From Bromus sterilis (taxonomy: Eukaryota > Streptophyta > Magnoliopsida > Poales > Poaceae), in NCBI GenBank assembly GCA_950022295.1, contig OX465597.1:259037016-259101015 (forward strand): a stretch of 64,000 nt of DNA. Direction: 5' to 3'. A program made the translations under genes and the position numbers. The notes under the pieces are model-generated. The model did not search any database. It had not been told where the DNA came from and saw nothing but the letters and a program-made list of their open reading frames with translations. This document shows, in pieces, positions 45,152 to 55,802 of the stretch. Numbering within the stretch: the stretch's first letter is position 1; each line of letters opens with the position of its first letter.

Positions 45152-48100
45152 ACTCGCCCCCACTCAAAAGAATCTCGTCCCGAGATTCAGAGGTCTGCGG
45201 GAGGAAGGAGGGGTACTCGGCATGGAGGCGGTTTTCTCTTTCCCATGTGGCTTCTTTCTCAGAGTGGTGTGACCATTGCACTTTCAGAAACCTGATCTTT
45301 TGAAGACGAGTGACACGCTCTGCGGAATCAAGAATACGAACGGGGTACTCTTGATAAGAAAGGTCATCTTGGAGATGAAGCGTTTCATGGTCGACTTCGC
45401 GGATGGGGTCTTTGAAGCAACGCCTGAGTTGTGATACATGGAATACATCATGTACTTGGTAAAGGTGCGGTGGTAGTTCAAGTTGGTAGGAAACTTCTCC
45501 ACGTTTAGCAAGAATGCGGAAAAGTCCGATGTAACGTGGGGCCAACTTGCCTTTGATACCGAATCGTTGGGTTCCCTTCAGAGGAGTAACACGAAGGTAA
45601 GCCTTCTCATCCAGATTGTAGCTTTCTTGCCTATGATGACGATCATAGTAGATTTCCTCACGAGACTGAGCTGCTTTCAATTGATCACGAACAATGCGAA
45701 CTTTATCTTCTGCTTCCATGATCATATCCGGTCCAGAGAATTGTCTTTCACCGGTTTCTGACCAGTTTAAGGGTGTTCGACATCTTCGTCCATAGAGGAT
45801 TTCAAAAGGATCCATGTTCAGACTACATTGGAAACTGTTGTTATAAGCAAATTCGGCAAATGGAAGAGACTTCTCCCAATTCTTTCCGAAAGATATAACA
45901 CAAGCTCTGAGCATGTCTTCGAGAATTTGGTTAACCCTTTTGACTTGACCGCTAGACTGAGGATGGAAAGCTGTACTAAAGGAGAGATGGGTTCCCAGAC
46001 CATTCTGAACGCTTCCCCAAAATCTAGAGGTGAAAAGGCTACCACGATCAGAATTGATTTCCAAAGGAACACCGTGAAGAGACACAATTCTAGAGACATA
46101 CAAGTCCGCTAACTGACTAGCAGTTATAGACTCGTGAACTAGAAGGAAGTGAGAAACTTTGGAAAGCCTATCAATGACAACGAAGATGGCATCATTTCCT
46201 TTCTGGGTTTTTGGAAAGCCAGTGATGAAATCCATACTGACTTTGTCCCATTTCCACTCGGGAATAGGCAAAGGTTGAAGAGTGCCAGCAGGTCTTTGGT
46301 GTTCGGCCTTAATGCAACGACAAACATCACATTCGGCAACATACTGAGCAATTTTTCGTTTCATCCTAGTCCACCAAAATCTCTGGCGTAAGTCTCGGTA
46401 CATCTTTGTGCTACCAGGATGAATCGAAAGGGGAGTGTCATGAGCTTCCTTAAGAATTAGCCTCCTAAGATTGTGTTTTCGTGGTACAACTAATCGAGTG
46501 CCAAAGTAAACGACACCTTGATCATTTATCGAGAAACATTTAGCAACTCCACTAGCAATGTTCTTCTTGATCTCTCGAATACCACTATCACGTTTCTGGG
46601 AGGCTATGATTTTATCCTCAAGGGTTGGTTTCGCCACCAAGGTATAGAGAAAGCCATGAGGAACTATCTCGAGATTGAGTTTTCGAAATTCCTCATGAAG
46701 AAGTGGTTGACACTATTGTAACGTGAGGTTGTTATAATACGTCTTACGACTTAGTGCATCAGCCATGACATTGGCTTTGCCTAGGTGAAAGAAATTCCTA
46801 AGTCATAATCTTTTATCAACTCTATCCAGCGTCTTTGCCTGAGATTAAGATCTGGCTGGGTGAATATGTATTTGAGGCTTTGGTCGTCGGAATAGATCTC
46901 ACAACGATTACCAAGGAGGTAATGTCGCCAAGTCTTCAGGGCATGAACTACGGCAGCGAGTTCAAGATCATGGGTAGGATAGTTCTCTTCATGTGGATGC
47001 AACTGGTCTGAAGCATAAGCTACCACATGTCTATCTTGCATAAGTATGCATCCTAACCCTTGCCGTGAAGCATCACAATAGATCTCGAAATCCCTTTTGG
47101 TGTCTAGAGGCGCAAGTACGGGGGCAGAAGTCAATCTTCTTTTTAGCTCTTGAAAGCTTCCCTCGCACTTGGGAGTCCATTTGAATTTCTTATCTTTCTT
47201 GAGGAGTTCAGTCATAGGCTTTGCAATTTTGGAGAATTTCTAAACGAAGCGGCAAAAATAGCTTGCTAAGCCAAGAAAACTCCTAACTTGCTTAACCAAT
47301 TCAGGTGGAGTCCAGTCAAGGACGGCCTGAACTCTCTCGGGATTCACAGCAATGCCTTTTGCAGAAATCACGTGGCCTAACTGGGTCACTTCTGGTAGCC
47401 AAAATTCACACTTGGAGAATTTAGCATACATGCGATGCTCTCGAAGTTTCATCAATACCAACCTAAGATGTTCTCTGTGCTCTTCTTCGTTCTTCGAGTA
47501 GATGAGAATGTCATCAAGATAAACTACAATAAATTTATCTAGGTACTCCATGAAGATCGAATTCATCAAGCGCGAGAATGTGGCGGGGGCATTGGTTAAA
47601 CCAAAGGAGATGACGGTGTACTCGTAAAGACCATATCGAGTAGTGAAATCCGTCTTAGGAATGTCCTCATTTCGGATTTTGATTTGATGATAGCCTAATC
47701 TCAAATCCATCTTGGAGAAGACAGAGGATCCAGCAAGTTGACCATAAAGATCATTGATCCTGGGCAGTGGGCACTTGTTCTTTATCTTCGCTGGATTTAG
47801 CAGGCGATAGTCTACGCACATCCTTTCTGTTCCATCTTTCTTCGTTACGAACAAAACGGGGCAACCCCACGGCGATGAGCTAGGGAGGATGATGCCTTTT
47901 TCCAACAAATCATCAAGTTGGGTTTTTAGCTCAGCTAACTCATGTGGGGCCATTCTATATGGGCGTCTGGAAATTGGGGATGTGCCTGGTATAAGATCCA
48001 CTATGAATTCTACACATCTGTCGGGTGGCATGCCCGGCAGCTCTTCAGGAAAGACATCCGGGAAGTCACGAACTACCGGAACATCTTCAAGGTCAGGAAT

Positions 48101-48232
48101 GGGAAGCACATTCAAAGTATGCATCTGGATTCTAGAGCTGGGTGATGTGTAGTCAATTGTCTGTCCTGAAGGATGGTTGACTTTAACTGACTTGGCTTTA
48201 CAATGAAGGAAGCATTTTTTCTTGATAACCAA
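45129..48232 (-). pseudogene. element C Pol (RT, RNase H, integrase, chromodomain), broken
   Basis: Three main segments read leftward. The first (48232-47240) has FPDVFPEELPGMPPDR, FSKMDLRLGYHQI and VVYLDDILIYSK. The RNase H segment is 47215-46781, with CDASRQGLGC. The integrase plus chromodomain segment is 46640-45129. A TAG at 47240-47242 lies between the first two, a one-base loss near 46785 disrupts the RNase H end, and a TAG occurs near 46711. In the integrase core, the third catalytic residue is Lys (GQVKRVNQ, codon 45939-45941) where Glu is required, while MDFITGF and NSDRGSLFTS are kept. The chromodomain-like LKVQWSHHSEKEATWEREN is present. The frame reads through the polypurine tract and stops inside the LTR (45129-45131). 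Confidence 0.9.
45152..45165 (-). promoter_or_regulatory. polypurine tract of element C (reversed)
   Basis: On the minus strand this reads GAGTGGGGGCGAGT, identical to B, immediately before the LTR. It overlaps the pol frame, where it encodes Ser-Gly-Gly-Glu. Confidence 0.8.
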
Positions 48233-49608
48233 TCCATTCCTAGGATGACATCAATGTCTGAAGACTTGAGGGCTATAAGAGAAGCAAGGAATACTAAACC
48301 CTCAATTGCAATTTGATTGCCATGGCTTACTCTATTAGGTTGCCACTTTGAACCAGGAGTTTGAATGATCATTGGAGAAAACATTTCTTCAAAAGGGAAT
48401 TCATGCCGAAGTGCATAACTCTCCGACATGATTTAATGAGAAGCTCCTGGATCGAAAAGAACGGAGGCGGGAACATGATTGACTAGGAGTGTACCAAGGA
48501 TGACGTCAGAAGTTTCAATAGCTTTCTCAATTGAGATTTGGTTCACACAACCACTATTAGTGGTTGATGGCTTTGTTTGCAAGGGTTTGGAGGTGGATTT
48601 CCTTGAAGGCTTACGTCGAGAATGACGTGGTGTCATCAAAACCTGAGGGAACTGACGGAGGTAATGGCCTGGCAGATCACACTTGAAACACACCCTACCT
48701 GAATTGCTGGGAGCAGGATTACTTGATTGCACACCATCATTCCTGGGAGAAACAATGTGTTGAGGTGGATGGCATATATTGGATGGTGGCCTCTGAAGAA
48801 GGTTTTGAGGTATGGCACTAGTTGGAATCAATATTCGGCGTTTCTGAGGGGCTGAACTTGAAGAAGGAGCAAACTCTCGAGCATGCTTGCGAGACTCTTC
48901 GAACACTTCATTCCCATGCTCAGCGCTGAAGGATCTGTTGACTAAATCCTCAAAGGTGGAAAATTCAAGGAGGTTGAGATCATGACGAAGGATGGGGCTA
49001 AGTCCCGTACGGAACCTTGCCTGCTTTCTGGCATCGGTGGTGATCTCATCTTGGGTATAACGAGCAAGACGGTTGAACTCTCTCACATACTCATGAATGG
49101 ACATCTCTCCTTGAGTCGAATTGCAGAACTCTTCCTTCTTGCACTCCATTAACTCATCTAGAAGGTGGTACCCTCGAAAGGCATCACGGAACTCTTGCCA
49201 AGTCACTACGTGAACATCAGGTTGCATTGCCACATAGTTCTCCCACGATTCAGCAGCCGCACCTTCCAGGAAGTATGTCGCGAATATAACTCAATCATTG
49301 GGAGCAACATGTGCCGTTTCAAGCTTACGCTCGATGGAATGGAGCCAATCATCAGCTTCAAGGGGCTCAGAAGAACATCGGAATACAGGTGGCTTGAGGA
49401 GGATGAAATCCTGAATGCTAACAACCACATTGCGCTGACGAGCGGTATTCTGCTCAATGAGCTCCATAAGGCGTGTTTGATCACGTCGATTCCGCTCAGC
49501 TTCCATCATGATTTCCGCCGTAGAAGGCGGTGGTGGAGTTTCATCATTACTTCGATTCCGATCACGGTCTCGATTGCGACGAACGTCACTACGAGTTCCA
49601 CCTGACAT
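48112..49608 (-). pseudogene. element C Gag-protease, broken
   Basis: Gag starts at ATG 49608 (MSGGTRSDVRRNRDRDRNRS). An in-frame TGA at 49288-49290 interrupts it. The same frame then reads ESWENYVAMQPDVHVVTWQEF, STQGEMSIHEYVREFNRLARY and a knuckle CFKCDLPGHYLRQF, whose last cysteine is lost. The protease motif is LFDPGASH (DPG at 48445-48453), followed at once by TAA (48433-48435). The remaining protease segment (48429-48112) has VILGMDWLSRKN. A frameshift near 48200-48220 leads into the RT segment. Several independent lesions rule out function. Confidence 0.86.
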
Positions 49609-50066
49609 CCTGTGTGATAAAAATCAACAATCAGAACAGGTTTTACGATGGAATCAAAGATAAGAGGACATGATTTAGGCAGGAAAAGATTGTAATGCAA
49701 TAACAATGACTACAAAAGGACCACGGGATAACTCGGGCAGCATAACGGCTACACCGGGATGAAAATTGAGATAACCTTGAAGAGATTGGACACAACTTCT
49801 TCAGGGAACTCAACAAAACAATGACTCTAGACGACCACAACAATCCTACGGCTACAAAGAAGCAACCAACGAGATGTTCTAGTAAGACATAGATGAGCCT
49901 AGTCCTATCTTCTAGCAGAAAAGATGAGGGTGACTCAGAACTCAGATCGATGAGCGTAAGGAGAAAAAGAAGCCTTACGTTGTTCCCTTATACCCAAATA
50001 ACTATATAACGATAGAATGCTAGACTCGACTTCGACCAAGGGTTAAATAATCCTACAGACAGTCCT
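49609..50066 (-). other. untranslated leader of element C
   Basis: About 460 bases between gag and the primer site hold no coding sequence. They share wording with the B leader (for example GAATGCTAGACTCGAC near 50014 and 40203). Confidence 0.65.
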
Positions 50067-50078
50067 GCTCTGATACCA
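50067..50078 (-). promoter_or_regulatory. primer-binding site of element C, initiator tRNA-Met type
   Basis: On the minus strand this is TGGTATCAGAGC, four bases from the LTR at 50083. Confidence 0.88.
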
Positions 50079-50082
50079 AGTT

Positions 50083-52807
50083 TGTCGGGACCCGGAATAT
50101 GCGTATGTAATTGCAGTCACAACTCAATCATATGGAGAGCCGAGATTCGTACCCACTTGTCTAAGAAGACAAGGACAAGCACAGAACACTCTCGGAAAGC
50201 ATCGTACGTGAGGCGCATCCCATTCAGGACGGATGATCAACTGAAATGGGTCCTCATCGCCCGCTCACAAGTCTAAATGATTATGGGGGGTGAAATCCCA
50301 TACTCATAGACAAGTCGCCTCAACCATATTATCGATTGAATTATAACACTTACATAAACAGACTCCAGCCCGATCACTGAGTCGAGGTCTCGGGCGGGCT
50401 CGATCATACAACAAAGTGTGCACGTGACAGAGTCACGAGCAATCGCATCGCGATGCCCCAAGCTGCGCACATCTAAGGGCCACTTGGTGTATAAAAGACC
50501 GCCGGCAAGAACACAACTAAGCTATCGAAAACCCATACTAAGACATGCATGTTATAATCATACACGCAGCACACAGGTCTAGTATGAACAACAGGTACTC
50601 ATTGCATGAACTCTACAAAGTATATCTTTATTGACTTACACATAGAGCATACAAAGATCACATGTCTGTGATCAACATTACATCATACAACGGAAGCAAA
50701 ATAGGTCTGAGTACATACAAATTTAACAAATGGCTTAGAGAAGCCTTGTTCAACATACATGCCCTTCCACGAGGGACCAGACTGCTATCTGGAACTATAC
50801 TAGCTTAGTCAACGTCGAGCTTTAGGAAGGTGACTCCATCGGGGTCTGGGTTTCCATCTAAAACATAGAATAAGAAAATGTGAGTACAAAGTCGTACTCA
50901 GCAAGACTAATATCAGAACTATACTACTCATGCTCAAGTTTCAAGATAAAGGGAGGTGGGGTTTCAACATGCAGAAGTGGCAGATTTTACTTGGCTAGTC
51001 CTGTACGACGAGTACCAGCCTTGAGGTAAGAAGCGTACACGAGTCCACGACCAAGTCTCCAACCAATACACCACTATGGATACTTCCTCGACTTCCCCAC
51101 GAGGAAGCACACCATAGCACTCACGCTTATCTTACGAGTTTTAGAAGTATCCATTCAAGTTGTCTAATAATCAAGCACAACTTTCCATGTAGTCCCTTAC
51201 CCCGGACGCGGCTATTCGAATAGTTTTGTTAACCCTGCAGGGGTGTACTCCTACACACATGAAACCATCAGTTACCTCCGGTATCTCGTCACCCTTCAAG
51301 CGGGTGTCGGCGAGGATAATTTCCACAACTTTTACCTCACAGCCAATTCTAATCCAGGAATCAACCATCTGAGTTGCTCACCGCTCAAGAGTCCGGCCGG
51401 GTCAACGATACGGACTCAGACGATGCAGGCGACCGAGACGCCACCTTAGCAGATGGTTTTACTGTCGCACAGGTCCACCCACATATCTAAATGATGCAAA
51501 CTTTCATTCATTCTTTTTCTATGCATATGCCAAATGGAAAGCCCGAACTAGTGACTCCTGGACTTGAACTGGGGTGAGTTAGTAGGTTGAGCGGTGGTCC
51601 ATGTGCCCAACATGTGGTAGTACTCTTCGTCTTGGATCACCACACAAGAACTCGGGCTTAAGGCGGTGCTCAACGAGACAACCCACTGTGCACTCCTACA
51701 CAGCCTCTCATCGTTCACCTTTGTTTAGGGTGGATTCACCAACACGTTAACAATAGCAACACTGTGAGCATTCCATCCCGACTCACAATCAAAGTAACCT
51801 CATTGTATCACTAAGCAACAATAAGCAGTAACAGTAGCAGGGGACACATGCTCATCATTCAACTCCTATATCTGCTAGGATTGTTGTTTGCTTAATACGG
51901 TGACAAAATGATAGGTCATGCATCGGAATGGGTTCAACTATGCGAAAGAACATGTCTCAGTGATCTCCTAAACATGCATAAGCGAGAATGAGAGGGAAGT
52001 AGGATTTTATAGACATGATCAATGGGGTTTGCTTGCCTTGCTGGCCACCGATGCGGGCCCAGCATCGATGGCCCGCATCGGATTTTATAGGCAGCGCTCG
52101 GGCGGCGATGGAATCGCGAGAGAGAGAGGAAGAGGGCAAGCGGCGAGTGAGGGGAAGGAGGCAGGGGACTCGGGGCGTCTCCGTGGCGTCTAGAAGAGAC
52201 CAGGGGGGCCTCGGGGGCAACGTGGCCCTCGCCGGCGTCGGCATGCTCGCCACCGAGCAGCTTGTCGACGCGGCGGGGAAGATGACAAGCCCCCAGGTGG
52301 GCTTGGGCCGGGGGGATAAGTTGGGCCCGGGGCCTGTAGGGGTGGGCTAGCTTTCCTTTTTTTTCCTTTTTCTCTCTGTTTTGTTTTCTGTTTATTTGTT
52401 TTGCTGTGCACAAAAATAGCTAGGCATTTTATTAAATGCTCCAAATTTTTATGTGGACTTGTAATGCATATAGCTAGCCACTTACAAAGTTTGGGCATCT
52501 TTAAAATTAACCTAATTTGAATTTTAAATCAAATAGGGGTATTATTTAATTTCCAAAGCACTTATGGTATTTTTGAGAAATCTTGGTGCATGTGGTGGGA
52601 CCCACTTCACTTTATATGTGATCATGCATATTTATAAGACTTTTCAAAAATAACATAGGAATTTTCGGAAGCAATTTTTATCTGGCCTTTTGAATTAAAT
52701 TCTCTAGGGCTTTTCTTTTCCCCATTTTTGAATTTCTTTTTGAAATTTTCACATGATGCAAAGGAGTCAAGCAAACCCTAGCACTTACCCTAGTTGGGGT
52801 TGTGACA
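50083..52807 (-). repeat. element C right LTR, with an internal deletion and filler DNA
   Basis: Starts TGTCGGGACCCGG and ends GGGTTGTGACA. It is about 1 kb shorter than the left LTR: after 52043 it lacks the equivalent of 29102-29929 plus 44212-44434. In their place are 46 bases (52044-52089) absent from the left copy, which contain a perfect hairpin. Confidence 0.88.
52044..52089. repeat. 46-bp filler with a 12-bp-arm hairpin at an LTR deletion junction
   Basis: CCGATGCGGGCC (52048-52059) and GGCCCGCATCGG (52070-52081) are perfect inverted repeats around a 10-base loop. The filler ends GGATTTTATA, which copies sequence about 80 bp upstream (near 52003). This looks like template switching during break repair. 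Confidence 0.82.
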
Positions 52808-54165
52808 CGTGCATTGCTTTCTTCTCACTCTGAGATTTAGCGTCCACCTTCGCCGGTACATCCAAACCCTTGGCACGATACGCTCTGTCATCATAAGCGT
52901 CCTTATATCCTTCCTCAAAACAGTCACCATACCTACCTATCAAGGCATTTCCATAGCATTTCCGAGATATACTGCCATGCAACATCCACCTTCTCATGAC
53001 TTGATCTTCATGTCACACATGCTACTTTCTTAATCGATGAGCCGCATGCTAGTTGGGCCTTGCCCTAATCATTGCTACATGACGCGCTAGTATCATTGCG
53101 TATCCTGCTACACTGGCAGAGGCATACATTTGCATACATCATGATAGTTACATCTTCTTTATGATTTGAGTACCTTGTAAAGTGTGAAAGATCTTCTATA
53201 CTTTTTTTAATATATAGAGTGTTGCCCTTAAACTGAGGAAAATATCCCAAAGTGGACAAATTAAAAGATCCCAAAGAGGACAAATGAGAGAAATAGAAAG
53301 AGCCATTGAGGCCACCAAAAAATACAAAAAATAGAGAAAAAGAGAAAAAGAAATAAAAATAGAGAAGGGGGCACACTACAATTCCTTTTGAGAGATCCAC
53401 ACTCGTACTCCCTCTTATATCTTGTACTCCATAGAGATTATCATTTATGCATATAGCTATGTGGGGACCTTCACACTATAGAACTTGGCTTGTATATTCC
53501 AATGATGAGCCTCCTGAAATGATCTCTAGATCTTCTTGAGCAAGCAAGTTGGATGCACCCCACTAGTTCCATTGGAGAGCTTACCTTAGCTCACATGTGC
53601 AGTTGCATGGAAATCCCTACTCCTCACATCATATCTATCATTTGGCTTTCTCTCGCCTATGATTGTCCTCATTGTGTGAGCCTTTCACACCTTTTTGTCT
53701 TCCTCCTCCACCATATTCTCTCTTTGCCATCCTAAGTGTCAACTTTCTTGCTTACGCTCATCCATTGCATGAGTGATCAAAATGTCGAAAAGGAGTGGAT
53801 CATTTTTACTTGTACCTGGCTAGTGGTCTGGGGATGAGTCAATATAAGATTCCAAAGAAGACCAAGTGTGAAGCTTTAGTAGATTGAGTTCTCAACACAA
53901 AAATACTTTTTCTCGTATATCCCTATCCCTTTTCTTGCACGCAAACACCATTTGGAGACATTCGAGTCACGGACAGCGAGAGCTCTTGCACCTTTATGTT
54001 CTTATGTTGCTTGTTTCAATGCTAAATATACACTCTTGCCTATTATGACTTGAATTGAATTACATGCCTTGATTGCTTTACTTAAAAGTTCTTATATGGT
54101 TGTTAGCATGTCACCACAGAAATTATGCTTTTATCATTTACCTACTCGAGGACGAGCAGGAATTA
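52808..54165 (+). other. Athila-like 3' non-coding region, second part
   Basis: The region resumes after element C and runs to the polypurine tract. It includes a purine-rich block (about 53260-53380) and no recognisable protein; the short frames look random. Its content does not clearly continue from 27213, which suggests some element sequence was lost when C's left end was truncated. Confidence 0.6.
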
Positions 54166-54178
54166 AGCTTGGGGATGT
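54166..54178 (+). promoter_or_regulatory. polypurine tract region of the Athila-like element
   Basis: AGCTTGGGGATGT lies immediately before the 3' LTR. The same wording occurs twice at 26857-26941. Confidence 0.75.
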
Positions 54179-55797
54179 TGGTACGTCCAAAATGTATCTA
54201 TAATTTATGCTTGCTCCATGCCTCTTTTGTGTGATATTGCTATGATATTGATGAGCTTCCATACACTTTTGATCATATTTGGACTAACCTATTAACTCAG
54301 TACACCCCAGTTCCAGTTCCTGTTTTCTGCTGTTTTTCTATTTCAGGTTTCCCTCACATTAAAAGTTCTCCAAAAATTTGGGAAAAATACAATAAAAAAT
54401 CAGCGCAGCAGAATCTTCGGGAATCACCGAGGGGGGGCCAGAGGGGACCCACCAGGGCCACAGGCGCCCTCTCGGCGCGCCCTAGGGTGGGGCCACACCA
54501 GGGGGCCGCCTGGAGCCCTGGTGGGCCCCCTGGCTGCCCCCCTTCACCTATATATCCCTCATGACGTGAAACCCACGTGACGGGAGCCCTTTTTCGCGAT
54601 CTCTCCTCTGTTCCTTCGTCGCCTCGCTTCCAAGATCGGGAGCACCAGAAGACCTCTTCCCGGCACCCTTCCGGAGGGAGGAACCACCTCCGGGAGCTTC
54701 TCCACCACCATGGATGCTTTCCGGATGAACCGTGAGTAGTCCACCTTGGACCATGGGTCTATGATCAGTAGCTATGTGATGTTCTCCTCCCCTCTTTGTT
54801 CTTCATGGATTAGACCTCGTGAGCTGCCCTACATGATCGAGGCACATATGTAATCTTTCTGCTGTTGCTATGTTGAGTTTGCTGGGATCCGATGGATTAT
54901 GAGACTATGTTCCGATTGTGTTTGAGTAATATATTTGATTCTCCACTTTTATATTTATGTTCTATAGTAATTCTTGCATGTTCTCCGTTGCTGTTTATTG
55001 CTTTGGCCAAGTAGTAGGTAGTGACTCCAAGAGGGAGCGTTATGCATGATTGTGGGTTCATTCCCCCTGATGACTAGCTTGAGTGACAGAAACATGAGTC
55101 TAGGGGATGTGATGTTGCCACAAGGGGGAAAATAACGGTGCTTGTACTTGCGGGTGCAAGGATTTTTTACTTTACGCAAAGTTCTTTAATGCAGTTGTAT
55201 GTTGCTTTGAGTTTACACTTTGGGTGGGATTCGCAACTTAATACCAGCGAGATGTTTTGGATAGATATCTCAAGGTGGATGATTAGTAGGTAGATGCAGA
55301 TGGATTTCGGTGTACTTGTCTTGGCGTACCGTCCATCCTATCAATTGCGCAGCTGTAATTTGTTTACCTTGCATGGCTATTTTATCGTCTTTTGGGAGAG
55401 AGACATCACTAGTGAACATCATAGGACCCCGGTCCATATTTTCAATACTGTTTACACCCACTATCAATTTACTGCTTTATTTACTTTTCCGTTTCTATCA
55501 CTATCATTATTATTCCGTGCGTTTTATCCTTTGTAAACAACAAGGCCGGAGGAATTGACAACTCCTCTGTACTCGTTGGGAAGCAAAGTTATTTGATGTG
55601 TGTGCAGGTCCAGGTGAAGTAAGCAACCTTAGGTTGTGTATGGCACCATTGTTCACTTCACCACCTTCTTGTATCTGTTGGAGTCCTATTGGTTCGACAT
55701 TCAACCATAGCATCTTCGCTAAGGGAAACTTGCTGCTGTCTACATCTCAACCTTCCACTTTGGGTAACCAATGAGGGGGCGAGAAATTGTACCATGA
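54179..55797 (+). repeat. 3' LTR of the Athila-like element
   Basis: Starts TGGTACGTCC and ends TACCATGA (5' LTR: TGATACGTCC and TACCATCA). It is co-linear with 7972-9646. A TATATAT box at 54549-54555 matches the one in the 5' LTR. It is followed by the target duplication CATGG and resumed LINE ORF2. Confidence 0.88.
54549..54555 (+). promoter_or_regulatory. putative TATA box of the Athila-like 3' LTR
   Basis: TATATAT at the same LTR position as 8343-8349. Confidence 0.5.
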
Positions 55798-55802
55798 CAT
55801 GG

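Larger units (their letters stand above)
27214..52807 (-). mobile_element. element C: gypsy (chromovirus-type) LTR retrotransposon, minus strand, damaged
   Basis: Left LTR, then reversed pol and gag, then primer site and right LTR identify a minus-strand element. The left LTR lacks about its outer 70 bp and is split by element B (29930-44206). The right LTR (50083-52807) ends TGTGACA and is followed by CGTGC, which has no partner at the left side because the left end is truncated. Coding parts carry several stops and frameshifts. It belongs to the same broad family as B: similar outer LTR halves, same primer site, similar proteins. Confidence 0.88.
7972..55797 (+). mobile_element. Athila-like gypsy LTR retrotransposon, gag-protease only, with nested insertions
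   Basis: The element is inserted in LINE ORF2. The flanks are CAAGG (7967-7971) and CATGG (55798-55802), a 5-bp target duplication with one mismatch. LTRs lie at 7972-9646 and 54179-55797. An Asp-tRNA-type primer site follows the first, and a purine-rich tract precedes the second. Gag and protease are recognisable, but no reverse transcriptase, RNase H or integrase of its own is present. It is therefore non-autonomous, either by family nature or through later deletion. Without its two nested insertions it would be about 8 kb. It resembles the Sabrina/Fatima/WHAM group of Triticeae elements; I give those names from memory only. Confidence 0.88.

Noticed and set aside
27214..50154. Apparent long-range segmental duplications at about 27214, 29990, 40330 and 50155
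   Set aside because: All four are LTRs of elements B and C, which are related subfamilies; no host duplication is needed.
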